NCBI RefSeq assembly: GCF_047675955.1 | Contig: NC_132919.1 | Span: 66,196,816-66,260,815, forward strand | DNA from: Chlorocebus sabaeus | Lineage: Eukaryota > Chordata > Mammalia > Primates > Cercopithecidae | Direction: 5' to 3' | Length of the DNA stretch: 64,000 bases | Shown here: piece by piece, positions 1 to 12,678 of the stretch | How positions within the stretch are numbered: the stretch's first letter is position 1 | How the letters are laid out: the number at the start of each line of letters is the position of its first letter | Program-made: the position numbers and the translations under genes | The notes under the pieces: generated by a model | Told to the model about the DNA's origin: nothing | Seen by the model: only the letters and a program-made list of their open reading frames with translations | Databases searched by the model: none

Positions 1-1688
1 AAGAAATTGTATTTAAAACAGAATGTTGTGTTTCAGTCTCAAGTCTTGTGTGAGACTTCTGAGAATACTTACCTGGAATTTTAAAACTTGGAACCTCTGA
101 TGACTTCATAAAACAAAAGTCCTGGTGTTATCCTGAGAGAGTTAGTGATTTATGTCCTCTAAGGATTGTGACAGTGGAGATCAGTGGCAGAGATGCCATG
201 AGGGAACCATAGATTTACCTCAAACAGAATTTATCACTGGTTTGACAATATTATTCCCACCAGTGTCAACTTAATATCTTTTCAGTATAATTTCTGATTG
301 CTACAGGTGTGGTACAAAGTGCAGTGGGCATTTAAAGGAGGGAGAGATTATGTACCCTGTTTAAGGGGATTGGTGTGGGCATAGGCTTCCTGGATGGGCA
401 TGTGGAGGGTAAGGACAGGCAGATTGAAGGAGGGAGGGGGAGGGAGCAGGAGGAGTAGCAGGCACTTGTTGTAAAGTGTGGGCAGTCTCAAGTAACTCGG
501 TTTAACAAGAGCCTGAGAGTGTGAATAGGAAATAAACCAAAGCTCCCTTGTATGCTGTGTTGGGCAGTACCTAGAGGATCAGGCTATAGCAACTGTGCTT
601 TCCCTCTCATCTGTAGAATAAGGATTGGGCTAGATTGTGATCCTCAGACCTTTTCCCTCCTGAACCCCCCGAGGAGATATGCTGTATTCCCAGCAGCACC
701 ATGCACAAACATGAAACGGAACCACATCAAATCACAGAGATGCTGTTGAACCACTGGTGTGGCCTTTCTCCCAAACTGAGAGAATTACTAGGGAAGTGGC
801 CTGAAACTCTCTCTGTCTTTCAAATCTATTTCAAATCTTTAACTTTGGGTATGGGATGATCGGAAGATCTTGAAAGAGTGAGGTGTGGTTTCAGAGGGAT
901 GCCACGAAGTTTAGCATAGCTTCTGTTCTGCAGGATGGATTGACAAGGACGAGATAGCTGGTGGGTTTTGTAGTCCTGAATGGAAGATCAGTCCAGGAGG
1001 TACTTTAGAGTTCTTCAGGCCTTGACACATAGAGTGTAGAGAGAGGAATGCATCACCTATGCCTCCCTAAGAATGATAGTACTTTCAGGAACAATAGGGA
1101 GGTCAAGATTATAAGGGAAATTAATGACATCTGTTTTCAGGTATCAGTACCTCAAGAGGTTAAACATGGGAATTAAAATGAGAGCCAAAAGCGTTTTGAA
1201 AAAGTTAGGCAACATGATTTGTGAGTAGTAGAGAGGCGTGTCCTAGTTATGCAGTAATAAATAGTCTTGCATACGGTTCACGCTTTTCTATTCTGCTCAC
1301 GCATGGGCGTGTTTGGAAGTTTGTATTGAAACATGCATATAAAAGGACTGGGCATGTTAAGACCAGGAGCTCTGGTCTCTTCTGTTAGGTCCTCCTTTCC
1401 TCAGTCCTCAAGACCCCGTGTCTTCCCTTTGACTAAAGACCCGTAATGGTGGAGACATGGGGGTGAGAGAGTGGTAGTCATGGTGGGCAGGTGGTAATCT
1501 GGGTAAGGCAGGAGCAAATCCTAGCTGATGCCCTTTTCCCTTCCTGCTCCTTAGCCAGGCTCGAATCCCGCTTCCTGGGAGATCTTCCCTGAGTCCTGTT
1601 GCGCACCTTGTTCTTCCTTCTCTTTGAGTGCCTGTTGACAGTGGCTATGATCTCAGCACTAGCTTAACACTGACACTAATTATTCTAA
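1..1688. other. Intergenic sequence, no gene or confident repeat recognised
   Basis: Unique-looking DNA. Notable points are a G/A-rich stretch at about 421-465 and a TATA-like ATATAAAAGG at about 1337-1346, followed by pyrimidine-rich sequence that could be an old LTR. I could not assign a family. Confidence 0.3.
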
Positions 1689-1985
1689 TTTTTTTTTTTC
1701 TTTTGAGACGGAGTCTCACTCTGTCACCCAGGCTGGAGTGCAGTGACACAATCTCGGCTCACTGCAACCTCCGCCTCCCAGGTTCAAGCGATTCCCCTGC
1801 CTCAGCCCTCTGAGTGGCTGGAACTACAAGTGTCTACCACTAAACCCAGCTAATTTTTGTACTTTTTAATAGAGACAGGGTTTTACCGTATTGGCCAGGC
1901 TGGTCTTGAACTCCTGACCTCGTGATCCACCTGCCTCGGCTTCCCGAAGTGCTGGGATTATAGGCAGGAGCCACCGCGCCCGGCC
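1689..1985 (-). mobile_element. Alu, full length
   Basis: Poly(T) followed by GAGACGGAGTCTC at the left and CGCGCCCGGCC at the right. Similar TCTAATTTTTTT sequence lies on both sides. Confidence 0.9.
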
Positions 1986-2329
1986 TCTAATTTTTTTCTG
2001 CTTTTGGTTCTTTAACGTAAGCATCAGGAGGCAGCATGTTTCTTAACTTAAAAAAAAAAATTTATACATTGAAATGCACTTTAAAAGATCGAAAGTGACC
2101 ATATGGAAAGAATTAAAATGCATGTAATTAAATATAATGTTTTAATTGTTTTGTCTGCTGGCATATATCTAAAATTTTTATGTTTTTCTAGATAGTTATT
2201 TTCAAATATTATTTTGTGATTGTCACATTTTAAAAACAGTGAGAATAATAGTTAACATTTACTGAACATCTTTTAAATTGCAGAATGATTTTCAAGCAAT
2301 ATTTATGAAAATTCAGTTTTTAAAAGGTA
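1986..2329. other. AT-rich intergenic spacer
   Basis: No gene or identified repeat seen. Confidence 0.3.
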
Positions 2330-2990
2330 ACAGCTTTATGGAGATATAATTTACATACTGTAAAATGTAACCCTTGTAAAGTATATAATTTAGGTTTTTT
2401 TTAGTATATTGACAGAGTTGTGCAACCATTAACACTACCTAATCCAGCATGTTTTTATGCCCCTGCAAAAGAAGTCCATACCTATAGCAGTCACTCCCTG
2501 TTCTTCACCTCCCTCCTGCTCACCCCCTGGCAACCACTAATCTACTTTCATTCTCTGTTGATTTGTCTCTTACGGACATTACTTATTAAGTGGAATAATA
2601 CAATGTATGGCTTCTGTCATTTAGCCTAATGTATTCAAGGTTTATGCATATCTTAGCATGTATCAGTACTATATTTGAATAACACTTCATTGTATGGCTA
2701 TACCACTCTTTTTTTTTTAAATGGAGGCAGGGTCTTGCAATGTTGCCCAGGCTAACCTGAAACTCCTGGGCCCAGGCTTCCTGCCTCAGCCTTCCAGCCT
2801 CCAGAGTAGCTAGGGTTACAGGCACACACCTCTGTGCCCAGAGACCATGGTTTGCTTATCCATTTCGTAAGTTCATGGACACTTTAACTGTTTCCACTTT
2901 TTGGCTATTATGAATAATGCTGCTGAGCACATTCGTGTACATTTATCTATACGTATGTTTTCATTTCTCTTAGGTAGATAACTACGATTA
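2330..2990 (-). mobile_element. L1M-type LINE-1 3' end, antisense
   Basis: Reverse complement of the L1 ORF2 C-terminus and 3' UTR (GCTATTATGAATAATGCTGC region near 2905). Interrupted by an Alu monomer at 2708-2841. Confidence 0.65.
2708..2841 (-). mobile_element. Alu monomer / old AluJ fragment
   Basis: About 130 nt with AluJ/FLAM-like GTTGCCCAGGCTAACCTGAA; lies inside the L1 fragment. Confidence 0.7.
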
Positions 2991-3024
2991 TTTGCTGAAT
3001 TATTGCAAATTAAATTTTAATTTC

Positions 3025-3320
3025 TTTTTTTTTTTTTTTTGACACAAAGTCTCACTCTGTCACCCAGACTGGAGTACAGTGGCATGACCATGGCTCACTG
3101 CAACCTCTGCCTCCTGGGTTCAAGCGATTCTCCTGCCTCAGCCTCCTGAGTAGCTGGGACTACAGGTGTGTGCCACCACGCCTGGCTAATTTTTGTAATT
3201 TTAGTAGAAGGGGATTTCACCGTGTTGGCCAGGCTGGTCTTGAACTTCTGACCTCAAGTGATCCACCCACTTTGGCCTCCCAAAGTGCTGGGATTACAGG
3301 TGTGAGCTACCGCGCCTGGC
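3025..3320 (-). mobile_element. Alu, full length
   Basis: Poly(T), CACTCTGTCACCCAG, and ends CGCGCCTGGC. Confidence 0.9.
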
Positions 3321-3772
3321 AGAAAATAATTCAGGAGTTAGAATGAATCCTTAATGATAGATTGGTTAGGCTGGGATGTGGTGAGTGGAGAAAAGGAGTC
3401 ATGGATGAACTGACTTCTAAATCTCCTGTTAGAAATGCTTGCTCCCCAGTGCTGTAAAGAAATAGCACTTGAACATAAATGTAATTTATTTAGTAAGGCC
3501 ATTATTACTTCCTGCAGAAAGGGTACACTCGCCAGCAGTTTTGCCATGAGAGTACACCGAACAAAGAAGACAGGGTCATTTATAAACTGAAGCGTCTACC
3601 CTACTGCTCTGTCTGGTTTCCTTTGACTGGAACGGGACCTCACATTCTGTATTTGTCCCTATTGGCTAGTAACTTAGAACTTTTAAAAGAGGCAAAGGTA
3701 GAGGGGAACAAAGGAAGAAGTAACTTATGGAATGTTGAGAAAGGTAAAAACACTTTTAAATAAGGAAGAGGA

Positions 3773-4095
3773 GGCGAGGTGTGGTAGCTCATGCTTGTAA
3801 TCCCCCCACTTTGGGAGGCCGAGTTGAGCAGATCACCTGAGGTTGGGAGTTTGAGACCAGCCTGACTAGCATGGAGAAACCTCATCTCTACTAAAAATAC
3901 AAAATTAGCTGGGCATAGTGGTACGTGCCTGTAATCCCAGCTCCTCAGGGGACTGAGGCAGGAGAATCACTTGAACCTGGGCGGCGGAGGTTGTGGTGAG
4001 CCAAGATCATGCCATTGCACTCCAGCCTGAGCAACAAGAGCGAAATTCCATCTCAAAAAAATAAATAAAATAAGATAAGATAAATAAAATAAAAT
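3773..4095 (+). mobile_element. Alu with AAATA-type tail
   Basis: Starts GGCGAGGTGTGGTAGCTC and ends in an A-rich AAATAAAAT tail. Confidence 0.88.
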
Positions 4096-4549
4096 GGAAC
4101 AGGCTATGACCTAATGCTTGCTTGGACCACTATAAGCATGCCAGGGCAAATACTTAGGCTACATTGTGGGAGCTAAGAACATAAAGCACATTGATTTTTT
4201 TATTACGGCTAGCAGATATTTAAGAATGTTAGCACAGGTCTTCGAATAAATTTTGCTTGTAAGAGAAGTTACTATTTATTCCTAATTAGACAGGGAGGAA
4301 AATCTTTGAAGAGGAACCTCTACTTTACTTTTTACATCTCCCTTATTTCTTTTTTCCTTATTCACTCCTTATTTCTTCTTTTCATCTCAACTTGATGTAG
4401 TAATATTGATTTCTTTGTAGTTCCCACACACCTAACTCCTAGTCACCCATCCATCACTTTCTCCAGCGTGCCATCTCTGATCACCATTCCCTGTACCCCT
4501 AGGTGGGGCTGAGTTCCTTTGGTTCCCACCCCCTTAACCTCCAGGACCA

Positions 4550-5045
4550 TGTGCATTAATTATTTTAGTTTCCAAATATTTGGGGATTTTTTAGGTATCT
4601 TCCTGTTACTGATTTCTAATTTCATTTCATTTTGTTCAGAGAGCATACTTTGTATGACTTTAATTTTGTAAAACATTTTTAGAAGTTTGTTTTGCACCCC
4701 AAAATTTTGTCACTCTAAGTGAATGTTCCATATGTACTTGAAAAGAATTTTGTATTCTGCTTTTGTTAGGTGGAGTATTGCATGAATATCAATTAGGTCA
4801 AGTTTGTTGATAGTGTTATTAAGATCTGTCTTTCTACTTGTTCTGTTGATCACTGAGAGAAGTGTTGAAGTCGACAGCTATTGTGAAGGATTTGTCTGTT
4901 TCTCCTTGAAGTTCTCGCAATCTTCATGTATTTTGAGGCTCTGTATTCATGTATTTTGAGGCTTCTTCCTAAAGTCCATACACCTTTAGGAAGGATTGTT
5001 TTATCCTCTTGATTACTTAACCCCTTTATCTATATCTTTGTCTGT
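4550..5045 (-). mobile_element. L1 ORF2 fragment, antisense
   Basis: Reverse-complement L1 ORF2 landmarks (CAATTAGGTCAAGTTTGTTG, GTGTTGAAGTCGACAGCTAT). A short internal tandem repeat of CATGTATTTTGAGGCT occurs near 4924-4966. Confidence 0.7.
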
Positions 5046-5291
5046 TAAGACGTGGAACTGAAATGGCCTGTTAATGATCTGGCCCTTCCTTCATTACACC
5101 CTACTTTGGGCAGGGAATGTCCCAGTCAGTCTCTGTAGTGCCTGGTTAAATCTCTTGAATGCAGTAGGCAGCACAGGTAATTGTGGAACTGAATGTTGAG
5201 TCAAAGCCTGTGGATTGTTTTCACCCTCTGTACTGTCCAGTATGGTAGCTACTAGACAAATGTGGAGAGTTAAATTAATTGAAACTAAGTA

Positions 5292-5592
5292 GGCCAGGCG
5301 TGGTGGCTCACACCTGTAAGTCTCAATACTTTGGGAGGCTGAGGTGGGAAGTCACTTGAGGCAGCAGTTCAAGACCAGCCTGAGCAACAGGGTTTTGTAA
5401 AAACCCTGTCTTCACAAAAGAATTAAAATAGTTGGGCATAGGATGGCGTGCCTGTAGTCCTACCTATTTGGGAGGCTGAGGTGGGAGGATTGCTTGAGGC
5501 CAGGAGTTTGAGGCTGTAGTCATCTATGGACTATGCCACCACACACTAACCTGGGTGACAGAATGAGAACCCATCTCTTAAAAAAAAAAAAT
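5292..5592 (+). mobile_element. Alu (old, diverged)
   Basis: Starts GGCCAGGCGTGGTGGCTCAC and ends in poly(A). Confidence 0.85.
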
Positions 5593-7427
5593 TAAGTAAA
5601 ATGAAAACTTCAGTTTCTCCAGTGGCACCAGCTATTATATGTTCATTTCAAGTGCTCTGTATTCACGTGTATTGCACCACACAAATGTAGAGCATTTGGG
5701 GCATTTCCTATCATTGCAGAAAGTTCCCCTGGACTCATTGTAGGCAGTCTGCCTCTGTTAGACCAGTGAGAATTTACCTAACATCTCTTTTTTTCCTAGC
5801 CTTGTATTTGCCCTAAATCCTGCACAGCTTGGGTAGCCCCAGCGATCTGGCTGAGTGAGGTCCTCCTTTGTGGAGACTCTGGGCCCCGCGTTATTTGTGT
5901 ATGTGATGGTATCGCATTTCTGCAATAAGATTTGGGGTCATGTGTGAGATGACTTTCCATTATTTGTTGTTCTTTGTGGTAGGGTGAAGAGGCAGTCAGT
6001 TAACACATGATTAGAAAATCTGCCACAGTCCTGGTAAAATTAAGCTAAGAGTCATATATATAGGCCAGAAGGGAAGGAAGGATTAGGATTCAGAGACTTT
6101 TGGTTGAGAAATTAAATTTGATAACTCAGAGAATTTCAGTGTTATAAAAATGTAAATGTTGATATGCAAACTGAATTGTGAGATGTTAGTATGTCCTAGT
6201 GTGTCTGGATTCTCCTATATAAAATCTCTTTCTCAGGAGTCACTGGTCAAATTATTTATCTATGGAACCCCCTGAGATTTGCTAAGAAAGTTATGCTTGG
6301 ACTCCTCTCTACTCATGGATATGTTCTGTAATTCACACACTTGGGAAACGGCATGGCCATGTGATTCATACCAAATGGCAACATTCAGTAGGTGCAGTTT
6401 ATATGCTTTACTAGAAATACGGCTTCTTGCTCGATTTCAGAATGTTCATAGTGCCTCTTTTGAGGTCTGTGTGTATATTTTATTTATGGAAGTTAAAAAG
6501 TATTTCAGAAATGCATATATTAATCTGTGTGGAATTTCTCTTGTCCTTGGACCAAGAAGTGGTCCAACACTTAAAACAGTGAATAACACCTTAGCCCATC
6601 CTAAAACAATCCTTCCTAAAGGTTTATGAACTTAATAACAAAGCCTCAAAATACATGAGGACTCGTAGAACTCCAAGGAGAACCAGACACATCCTTAACA
6701 ATATTGTAGACTTCAACACTCTTCTTACAGTAATCAAGAGAACAAGTAGATAGAAAGAAAGTGCACTTTTCCCTGTTTCTGTAGACATCAAAATTATTTC
6801 ACACACTTCTGAAAGTCTCATTCAGTAAATTACTCATGTCTCCACCTTTTGACTGTACTGTGCTTTCAAAGTGCTGTGCAAAGAATAAAAAGTTTTAAAG
6901 TGACTTTACTGTAATTTCAGATACATATTTGAACTTTTGAGTCTGAATTATCCAGGTGAAATGCATTGGATCTCTGATCCTCTGTAAACTGGGAAGATTA
7001 CCTTCTTCCAGGTATGCTGGTTGTCCTTAACTGCCTTAATGGCATGAGTTGTGAATCTTCTCTGTCTCAGAAGAAACCTAACAGTGGAGATTGTTTATGG
7101 CAAGGGTCACAAATTTACATGCTCAGAAGGTTAGGACCCTCTGTAAGGTAAAGACATGAAGTGCCCCCTTCTTTATTAACACATAACTGCATTTGCTGAT
7201 AATATTTATTTGCCTAGAATTCAGGCCCTTTTTGCTTTTACAGACAGCGCTGTCCTAAATGTGCTAGAGAAGTATCTTTAGTCACTTAAGCTGGTGTTTC
7301 TGTAGGGTAGGTTCCTAGGAGTGGGACTGGATTGTTGGGTTACAGTCTGTGCCATTTAGAAGACTGAACCAGATTATACTCTCAGCATCTGTTTGTTTTT
7401 AAACCTTCCCTAGTCTGTGCTTACGTG
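5593..7427. other. Intergenic; small sense L1 fragment at about 6600-6830
   Basis: Mostly unassigned. The 6600-6830 part reads as plus-oriented L1 ORF2 (CCTTCCTAAAGG, ACTTCAACACTC), opposite to the 4550-5045 fragment of the same ORF2 region. The 116-codon frame at 6279-6629 has no protein-like features and is not called. Confidence 0.4.
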
Positions 7428-7738
7428 TTTTTTTGTTTTTGTTTTTGTTTTTTTGAGATGGAATCTCACTCTGTCACCCAGGCTGGAATACAGTGGTGTG
7501 ATCTGGGCTCCTGCAACCTCCACCTCCCTGGTTCAAGCAGTTCTCCTGCCTCAGCCTCCCGAGTAGCTTAGATTACAGGCGCATGCCACCATGCCCGGCT
7601 TATTTTTTTGTATTTTTGGTAGAGACAGGGTTTCATCATGTTGGCCAGACTGGTCTCAAACTCCTAACCTCAGGCAGTCCGCCCGCCTGGGCCTCCCAAA
7701 GTGCTGGGATTACAGGCGTGAGCCACTGCGCCTGGCCT
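7428..7738 (-). mobile_element. Alu, full length
   Basis: T/G-rich (GTTTTT)n tail, GAGATGGAATCTCACTCTG, ends CGCCTGGCC. Confidence 0.9.
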
Positions 7739-8084
7739 ATGTGGTTTTTAAAGTTACTTTTTCTAGAATCTACTAAGGTTTACTCAGACCTTTAGCAGGT
7801 GTTGGATAGTTACTAGGCCCAAAGTCCTCTTCTCATGAATTTATTGGCAAATACACTCACATGCGATGTGATAGGAGACTCTGAGGTTTACCTCCCAAAC
7901 AGCAGGATGTCTGTTCTGAGAATTTCCTGGCCAAGTGGTAGAAAGTACCATGGAAATGGAGTCTTCATTGCTTCTTACTTAACTTGAGTTTGGACCATAG
8001 AGAAGCCATTCTTCTGTGGACCTCAGTTTACTCACCTGTACAGTGTAGGATGGACTAGATTATCTAATGGTCAGGGGATTGGCA

Positions 8085-8275
8085 GACTTGTTCTTAGGGT
8101 ACCAATTAGTAAATGTTTTAGGTTTTGCAGGCCACCTGGCTCTGTCACAGCTGCTCAGCTCTGCCCTTGTAGGATGAAAGCAGCCATAGACAATAAGTAG
8201 ACAAATGAGTGTGGCTGTGTTCTAATAAAACTTTATTTACAAAAACAGGCTGTGGCTGGCCTTAGATTTTTCACC
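8085..8275 (-). mobile_element. hAT-type nonautonomous DNA transposon fragment
   Basis: Contains TTCTAATAAAACTTTATTTA and GCAGCCATAGACAATAAGTA, typical of an abundant mammalian hAT/Charlie-like element. Related copies occur at 11385 and 31050. Confidence 0.55.
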
Positions 8276-8517
8276 CCATTTTTGAGCTCTTGACATTCAT
8301 TTATTCATTAGTCTGTGATTTTGATAATTAGTTTAGGAAAAAAGCTTTGACTTTCATAAATAATGCTTCTGGAAATCTAGTAAAATCTTTAAATTTTATT
8401 TTTGCTTTTTCTCTTTATCAGGAAAGTAATGTAGAAAATTCAGAAAACCCAGAACATTAATATTTTGGTTCCTCTCATTAGGTAACCATCTTTAGGTGAA
8501 CATGTGTACATGCATCC

Positions 8518-8820
8518 TTTTTTTTTTCTTTCTTTCTTTTGAGCAGGAGTCTCACTCTGTTACCCAGGCCACCCAGTGGCGTGATCTCGGCTCACTGCAA
8601 CCTCCACCTCGCAGGTTCAAGCGATTCTCCTGCCTCAGCCTCCCGAGTAGCTGGGACTACAGGTGCTCGCTGCCACGCCCAGCTAATTTTTTGTATTTTT
8701 TAGAAGAGATGGGGTTTCACCATGTTGCTCAGGCGATGTCAAACTCCTGAGCTCAGGCAGTCCGCCAGCCTCAGCCTCCCAAAGTGTTGGGATTACAGGC
8801 GTGAGCCACTGCACCCGGCA
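8518..8820 (-). mobile_element. Alu, full length
   Basis: Poly(T)/(CTTT)n, AGGAGTCTCACTCTG, ends GCACCCGGC. Confidence 0.9.
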
Positions 8821-8989
8821 CATGTGTATGTACATACTTTTTACAAAATTGGGCGAAGTATGATTTATTTGCTAAATATTTTCACCTGTGCCATGAAATC
8901 TCATTTTATCTTTAATTTGTCTATAAAAATACCTGTTCTCCTAGGGGGCTTCTAGTTGAAAACTCATTAATTTAAACTTAATTTTGAAT

Positions 8990-9582
8990 TCAGCCACCTA
9001 TTTTTTTTCTATTTGTTTCTTGTAGCTTTTGCTTTGATTGGAATAACTTTATCTAGGAATAAAGTTGTATCATCTGCAAACATGAATCATATACACATCT
9101 GATATTCTTATTATATCTCCTTCTTCTCTTCAAATTACATTGCCTCTACCGTTGATGGGAACCTGGGTAATAAAAAAAAAAAAAGAGGGAAAAACATTGC
9201 TTTCCCTACCACCACCTCCACCACAGTATCACGTGTTAGTTATAATGATAGGCATCTAGTGCCATCCCGGTTCAGCGGAGCTGATGCAGATATGTAATGG
9301 TTAGCTGTTGGTTTGAGGCCTTTAATATTTGAGTGTATTCGCCTGTTTCAATTGCTTTTGTAAGTTTTTTTTTTTTTTAATCAGATATGGCTATTATATT
9401 TTGTCAAATGCCACCTTAGCATCTTTTAAGATGATCATATAGTTTTTCTCCTGCTTGCTACATATTAATTACAGTAGTGGATATTCATAGAATCATATTA
9501 GTAGATCTTATATTGATTCACCCTTACATTCTTGCAGCGAACCTCTCTTGATCACATTATTTTTTCATGTACTGTTGGACTT
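8990..9582 (-). mobile_element. L1 ORF2 fragment, antisense
   Basis: Reverse-complement ORF2 landmarks (AAAGTTGTATCATCTGCAAA, ATTCACCCTTACATTCTTGC). Confidence 0.65.
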
Positions 9583-9894
9583 TTATTTATTTATTCATTT
9601 ATTTATTTTTGAGATGGAGTTTCGCTCTTGTTGCCCATGGTGGAGCGCAATGGCGCGATCTCAGCTCACCACAACCTCTGCCTCCCGGGTTCAAGTGATT
9701 CTTCTGTCTCAGTCTCCTGAGTGGCTGGGATTACAGGCGCCTGCCACTGCGCCTGGCTCACTTTTAATGTTTTTGGTAGAGACAGGGTTTCACCATGTTG
9801 GCCAGGCTGATCTTGAACTCCTGACCTCAGGTAATCCGCCGGCCTCGGCCTCCCAAAGTGCTGGGATTACAGGCGTGAGCCACCACGCCCGGCC
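9583..9894 (-). mobile_element. Alu, full length
   Basis: (TTTA)n tail, GAGATGGAGTTTCGCTC, ends CACGCCCGGCC. Inserted in L1. Confidence 0.92.
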
Positions 9895-10476
9895 TGTTTG
9901 ACTATTAAAAAGGTATCTTAATTTTTTAATAAAATAGTTTATGCATGTACAGTGCATAATGTATTTGTGATTCATCTGTGTTGTTGTGTCAGTAGTTTCT
10001 TTATTGCTGAGTAGCAGTCCCTTACATGAGTGTATCACAGTGCATTTATCTGCTCCATAGTTGAATATTTCAGTTATTTCTAGTTTTTGGGAGCTATGAA
10101 TAAAGCTGCCCTAAACATTTCCATAATGTTTTTTGTATGAACACAATACTCGTTTCTTTTGAGTAAATACCTAGGAGTATGATTTCTGGGTCGTATGTTT
10201 ATAAGAAACTGCCAAAACTGTCTTCCAAAGTAGCTGTACCATTTTGCATTCTTACCTGCAAATGTGTGAAGAGTTCTAGTTGCCCTGTGTCCTCCCTGGC
10301 ACTTGACATCGTCAGTTTTTGTTGTTTTATTTTTAGCCACCTTAATAAGTATATGGTGGTAGCTCCTTCTGCTTTTAATTTGCTTGTCCCTAATGACTGA
10401 TGGTTCTGAGTCTCTTTTTATGTGCATCTTTTTATTTGCCTTCTGTATATTATTGTTTATGGAAAAATACTGAAAT
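9895..10476 (-). mobile_element. L1M 3' end, antisense
   Basis: GAGCTATGAATAAAGCTGC and AAACTGCCAAAACTGTCTTC are the antisense L1 3' region; it continues after two Alus at 11176-11345. Confidence 0.6.
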
Positions 10477-10794
10477 CTTTTTTTTTTTTTCTTTTTCTGA
10501 GATAGAGTCTTGCTCTGTTGCCCAGGCTGGAGAACAGTGGCACAGTCACCACTCACTGCAGCCTCCACCTTCTGGGCTCAAGCCATCCTCCCACCTCTCA
10601 GCCTCCCAAGTAGCCGGGATTGCAAGTGCGCACATCCACACCTGGCTAGTTTTTGTTTTTTTTGTTTTTTTTTTAATAGAGATGGGGTTTTGATATGTTG
10701 CCCAGACTGATTTCGAACTCCTGGGCTTAAGCGAGCCGCCTGCCTCGGCCTCCAAAAGTGCTGAGATTACAGGCATGAGCTGCCCTGCCTGGCC
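10477..10794 (-). mobile_element. Alu (AluJ-like)
   Basis: Poly(T), GAGATAGAGTCTTGCTCTG, ends GCCTGGCC. Confidence 0.9.
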
Positions 10795-10854
10795 AAGATA
10801 CCAGAATCTTTAAGATGTTTAATTGGGTTGCTTTCTTTATTGTTATTCTACTTT

Positions 10855-10878
10855 TATATATATATATGTGTATATATA
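10855..10878. repeat. (TA)n microsatellite
   Basis: TA dinucleotides with one GTG interruption, directly before the next Alu's T-run. Confidence 0.8.
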
Positions 10879-11175
10879 TTTTTAGACAGAGTCTCGCTCT
10901 TTCACCCACGCTGGAGTGCAGTGGCATGATCTTGGCTTGCTGCAGCCTATCATTCCCCCCGACCCCTGGGCTCAAGGTAATCCTCCCACCTCAGCCTCCC
11001 AAGTAGTCGGGACCACAGGTGCATGCCACCATGTCTGGTTAATTTTTGTATTTTTAACGGAGATGGGGTTTTGCTATGTTGCCCAGGCTGGTCTTGAACT
11101 CCTGAGCTCAAGCAATCTGCCTGCCTTGGCCTCCCAAAGTGCTGGGATCACAGGCATTAACCACCATGCCTGGCC
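10879..11175 (-). mobile_element. Alu (AluJ-like)
   Basis: TTTTTAGACAGAGTCTCGCT, ends CATGCCTGGCC. Confidence 0.9.
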
Positions 11176-11345
11176 ATTTTCTTATTATTGGCTAGTAAGA
11201 GTTCTTTATATATTTTGGATATAAGTGTTTTGTTAGGCTGTGTGATGTTCATATATTTTCTCCCCATCTGTGCCTTGTGTTTCATTGTCTTAGCAGTGTC
11301 TTTTTCCCAGAGCATAAGTTTTAAATTTTAGTGAAGTCTGATTTA
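11176..11345 (-). mobile_element. L1M 3' end, antisense (continuation)
   Basis: TTCTTTATATATTTTGGATA region of the L1 3' UTR. Confidence 0.55.
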
Positions 11346-11384
11346 CCACATTTTTTTCTTACACATTTCGTGTTCATCTGACAA

Positions 11385-11635
11385 CTCTGCCTGACCCAGA
11401 CCTTGCCAGACTTTTTCTGTAAAAGGTCAGATAGTAAATATTTCAGGCTTGCTGTCCCTGTTGCAACTCTGCCATTGTAGCAATGAAAGCAGTCAGCTGT
11501 TCCAATAAAACTTTTTGAACACTGCAGTTTGAATTTCACATAATTTTCAAATTATCAGTTATATTGTTATTCTTTTGATTATTACAAAAACAGGTAGTGG
11601 ATTGGCCATGGTTTGCTGATTCCAGGCCTAACTAA
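11385..11635 (-). mobile_element. hAT-type DNA transposon fragment
   Basis: CTGTAAAAGGTCAGATAGTA, TTCCAATAAAACTTT and a closing GGTTTGCTGATTCCAGGC fit the same family as 8085-8275. Confidence 0.55.
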
Positions 11636-11689
11636 CCCAAGTTCACAAAGATTTTCCTCTTTGATTTTGTTGTGGTCGCTGTTGTTCCA

Positions 11690-12540
11690 CACCTTCTTTT
11701 TTCACTGTTTCCTTAAGGTAGAGTGTACATATTTATAAGGGTACATGTAATATTTTGATAGATTCATACAATGTGTAATGATCAAATCAGGTTAATTAGG
11801 CTATCCATCATCTCAGATGTTTATCCTTTTTTTTGTATTGGAAGCATAACAAGTGTTCTAGCTATTTTAAAATATGCACTAAGTTATTGTTGACTGTAGT
11901 CACCCTACTGTGCAAACAAAAGCTAAAACTTATTCCATCTGACTGAGTTTTTATGCCCATGAATCAACTTGTCTTCATCCCTAACTGCTTCCCAGCCCCT
12001 GGTAACCATCATTCTACTGCCTATCTCCATGACATCAACTTCTTAATCTCTCATACATGAATGAGAATATGTGATACTTGTCTATCTGTCCTTGGCCTAC
12101 TTCACTTAACATAATGTCCTCCAGGTTTTATTTTCCAAACCTCAAGCTTTATAGATGAAGGTTTTCACTTTTTTTTTTTTTTTTTTTTTTTTTGAGACGA
12201 AGTCTTGCTCTGTCACCTAGGCTGTAGTGCAGTGGCACAATCTCGGCTCGGTGCAGCCTCCGCCTCCCGGGTTCAAGCGATTCTCCTGCCTCAGCCTCCC
12301 AAGTAGCTGGGACTACAGGCGCCTACCATCATGCCTGGCTAGTTTTTGTATTTTTAGTAGAGACGGGGTTTCATCGTGTTAGCCAGTCAGTTCTTGAACC
12401 CCTGACCTCGTGATCCACCTGCCTAGCCTCCCAAAGTGCTGGGATTACAGATGTGAGCCACCACGCCCGGCCTGGATTCCCTTTTTTAATGGCTGAATAA
12501 TATCCTATTGTGCATATATACCTCATTTTCTTTGATTTTT
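11690..12540 (-). mobile_element. L1 3' UTR/ORF2 end, antisense, split by Alu
   Basis: AATGTGTAATGATCAAATCA and CACTTAACATAATGTCCTCC are L1 3' landmarks. The Alu at 12169-12472 interrupts it, and it resumes at 12473. Confidence 0.65.
12169..12472 (-). mobile_element. Alu, full length
   Basis: Poly(T), GAGACGAAGTCTTGCTCTG, ends CGCCCGGCC. Confidence 0.92.
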
Positions 12541-12660
12541 CTTTCTTTATTTTTAAATAGAGACGAGGTCTCACTGTATTGCCCAGGGTGGGCTTGAACT
12601 TTTGGGCTCAAGCAATCCTCCTGCCGTGGCCTCCCAAACTGCTGGGATTCCAGGCTAAAC
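12541..12660 (-). mobile_element. Alu right-monomer fragment
   Basis: AGAGACGAGGTCTCACTGTA through CTGCTGGGATTCCAGGC. Confidence 0.7.
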
Positions 12661-12678
12661 CGTTGTGCTCCTTTATGC

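Noticed and set aside
1240..1640. Possible old LTR with ATATAAAAGG
   Set aside because: No matching TG/CA ends or target duplication could be seen, and no family was recognised.
8496..8955. Overlapping frames of 77-84 codons, and many like them, with SQAGVQW/CWDYR-type peptides
   Set aside because: These are translations of Alu elements in either orientation (for example also 20068-20553 and 35144-35500), not genes.
10080..10568. 162-codon antisense frame
   Set aside because: Covers an L1 3' end and part of an Alu; the peptide is repeat-derived and starts within Alu sequence.
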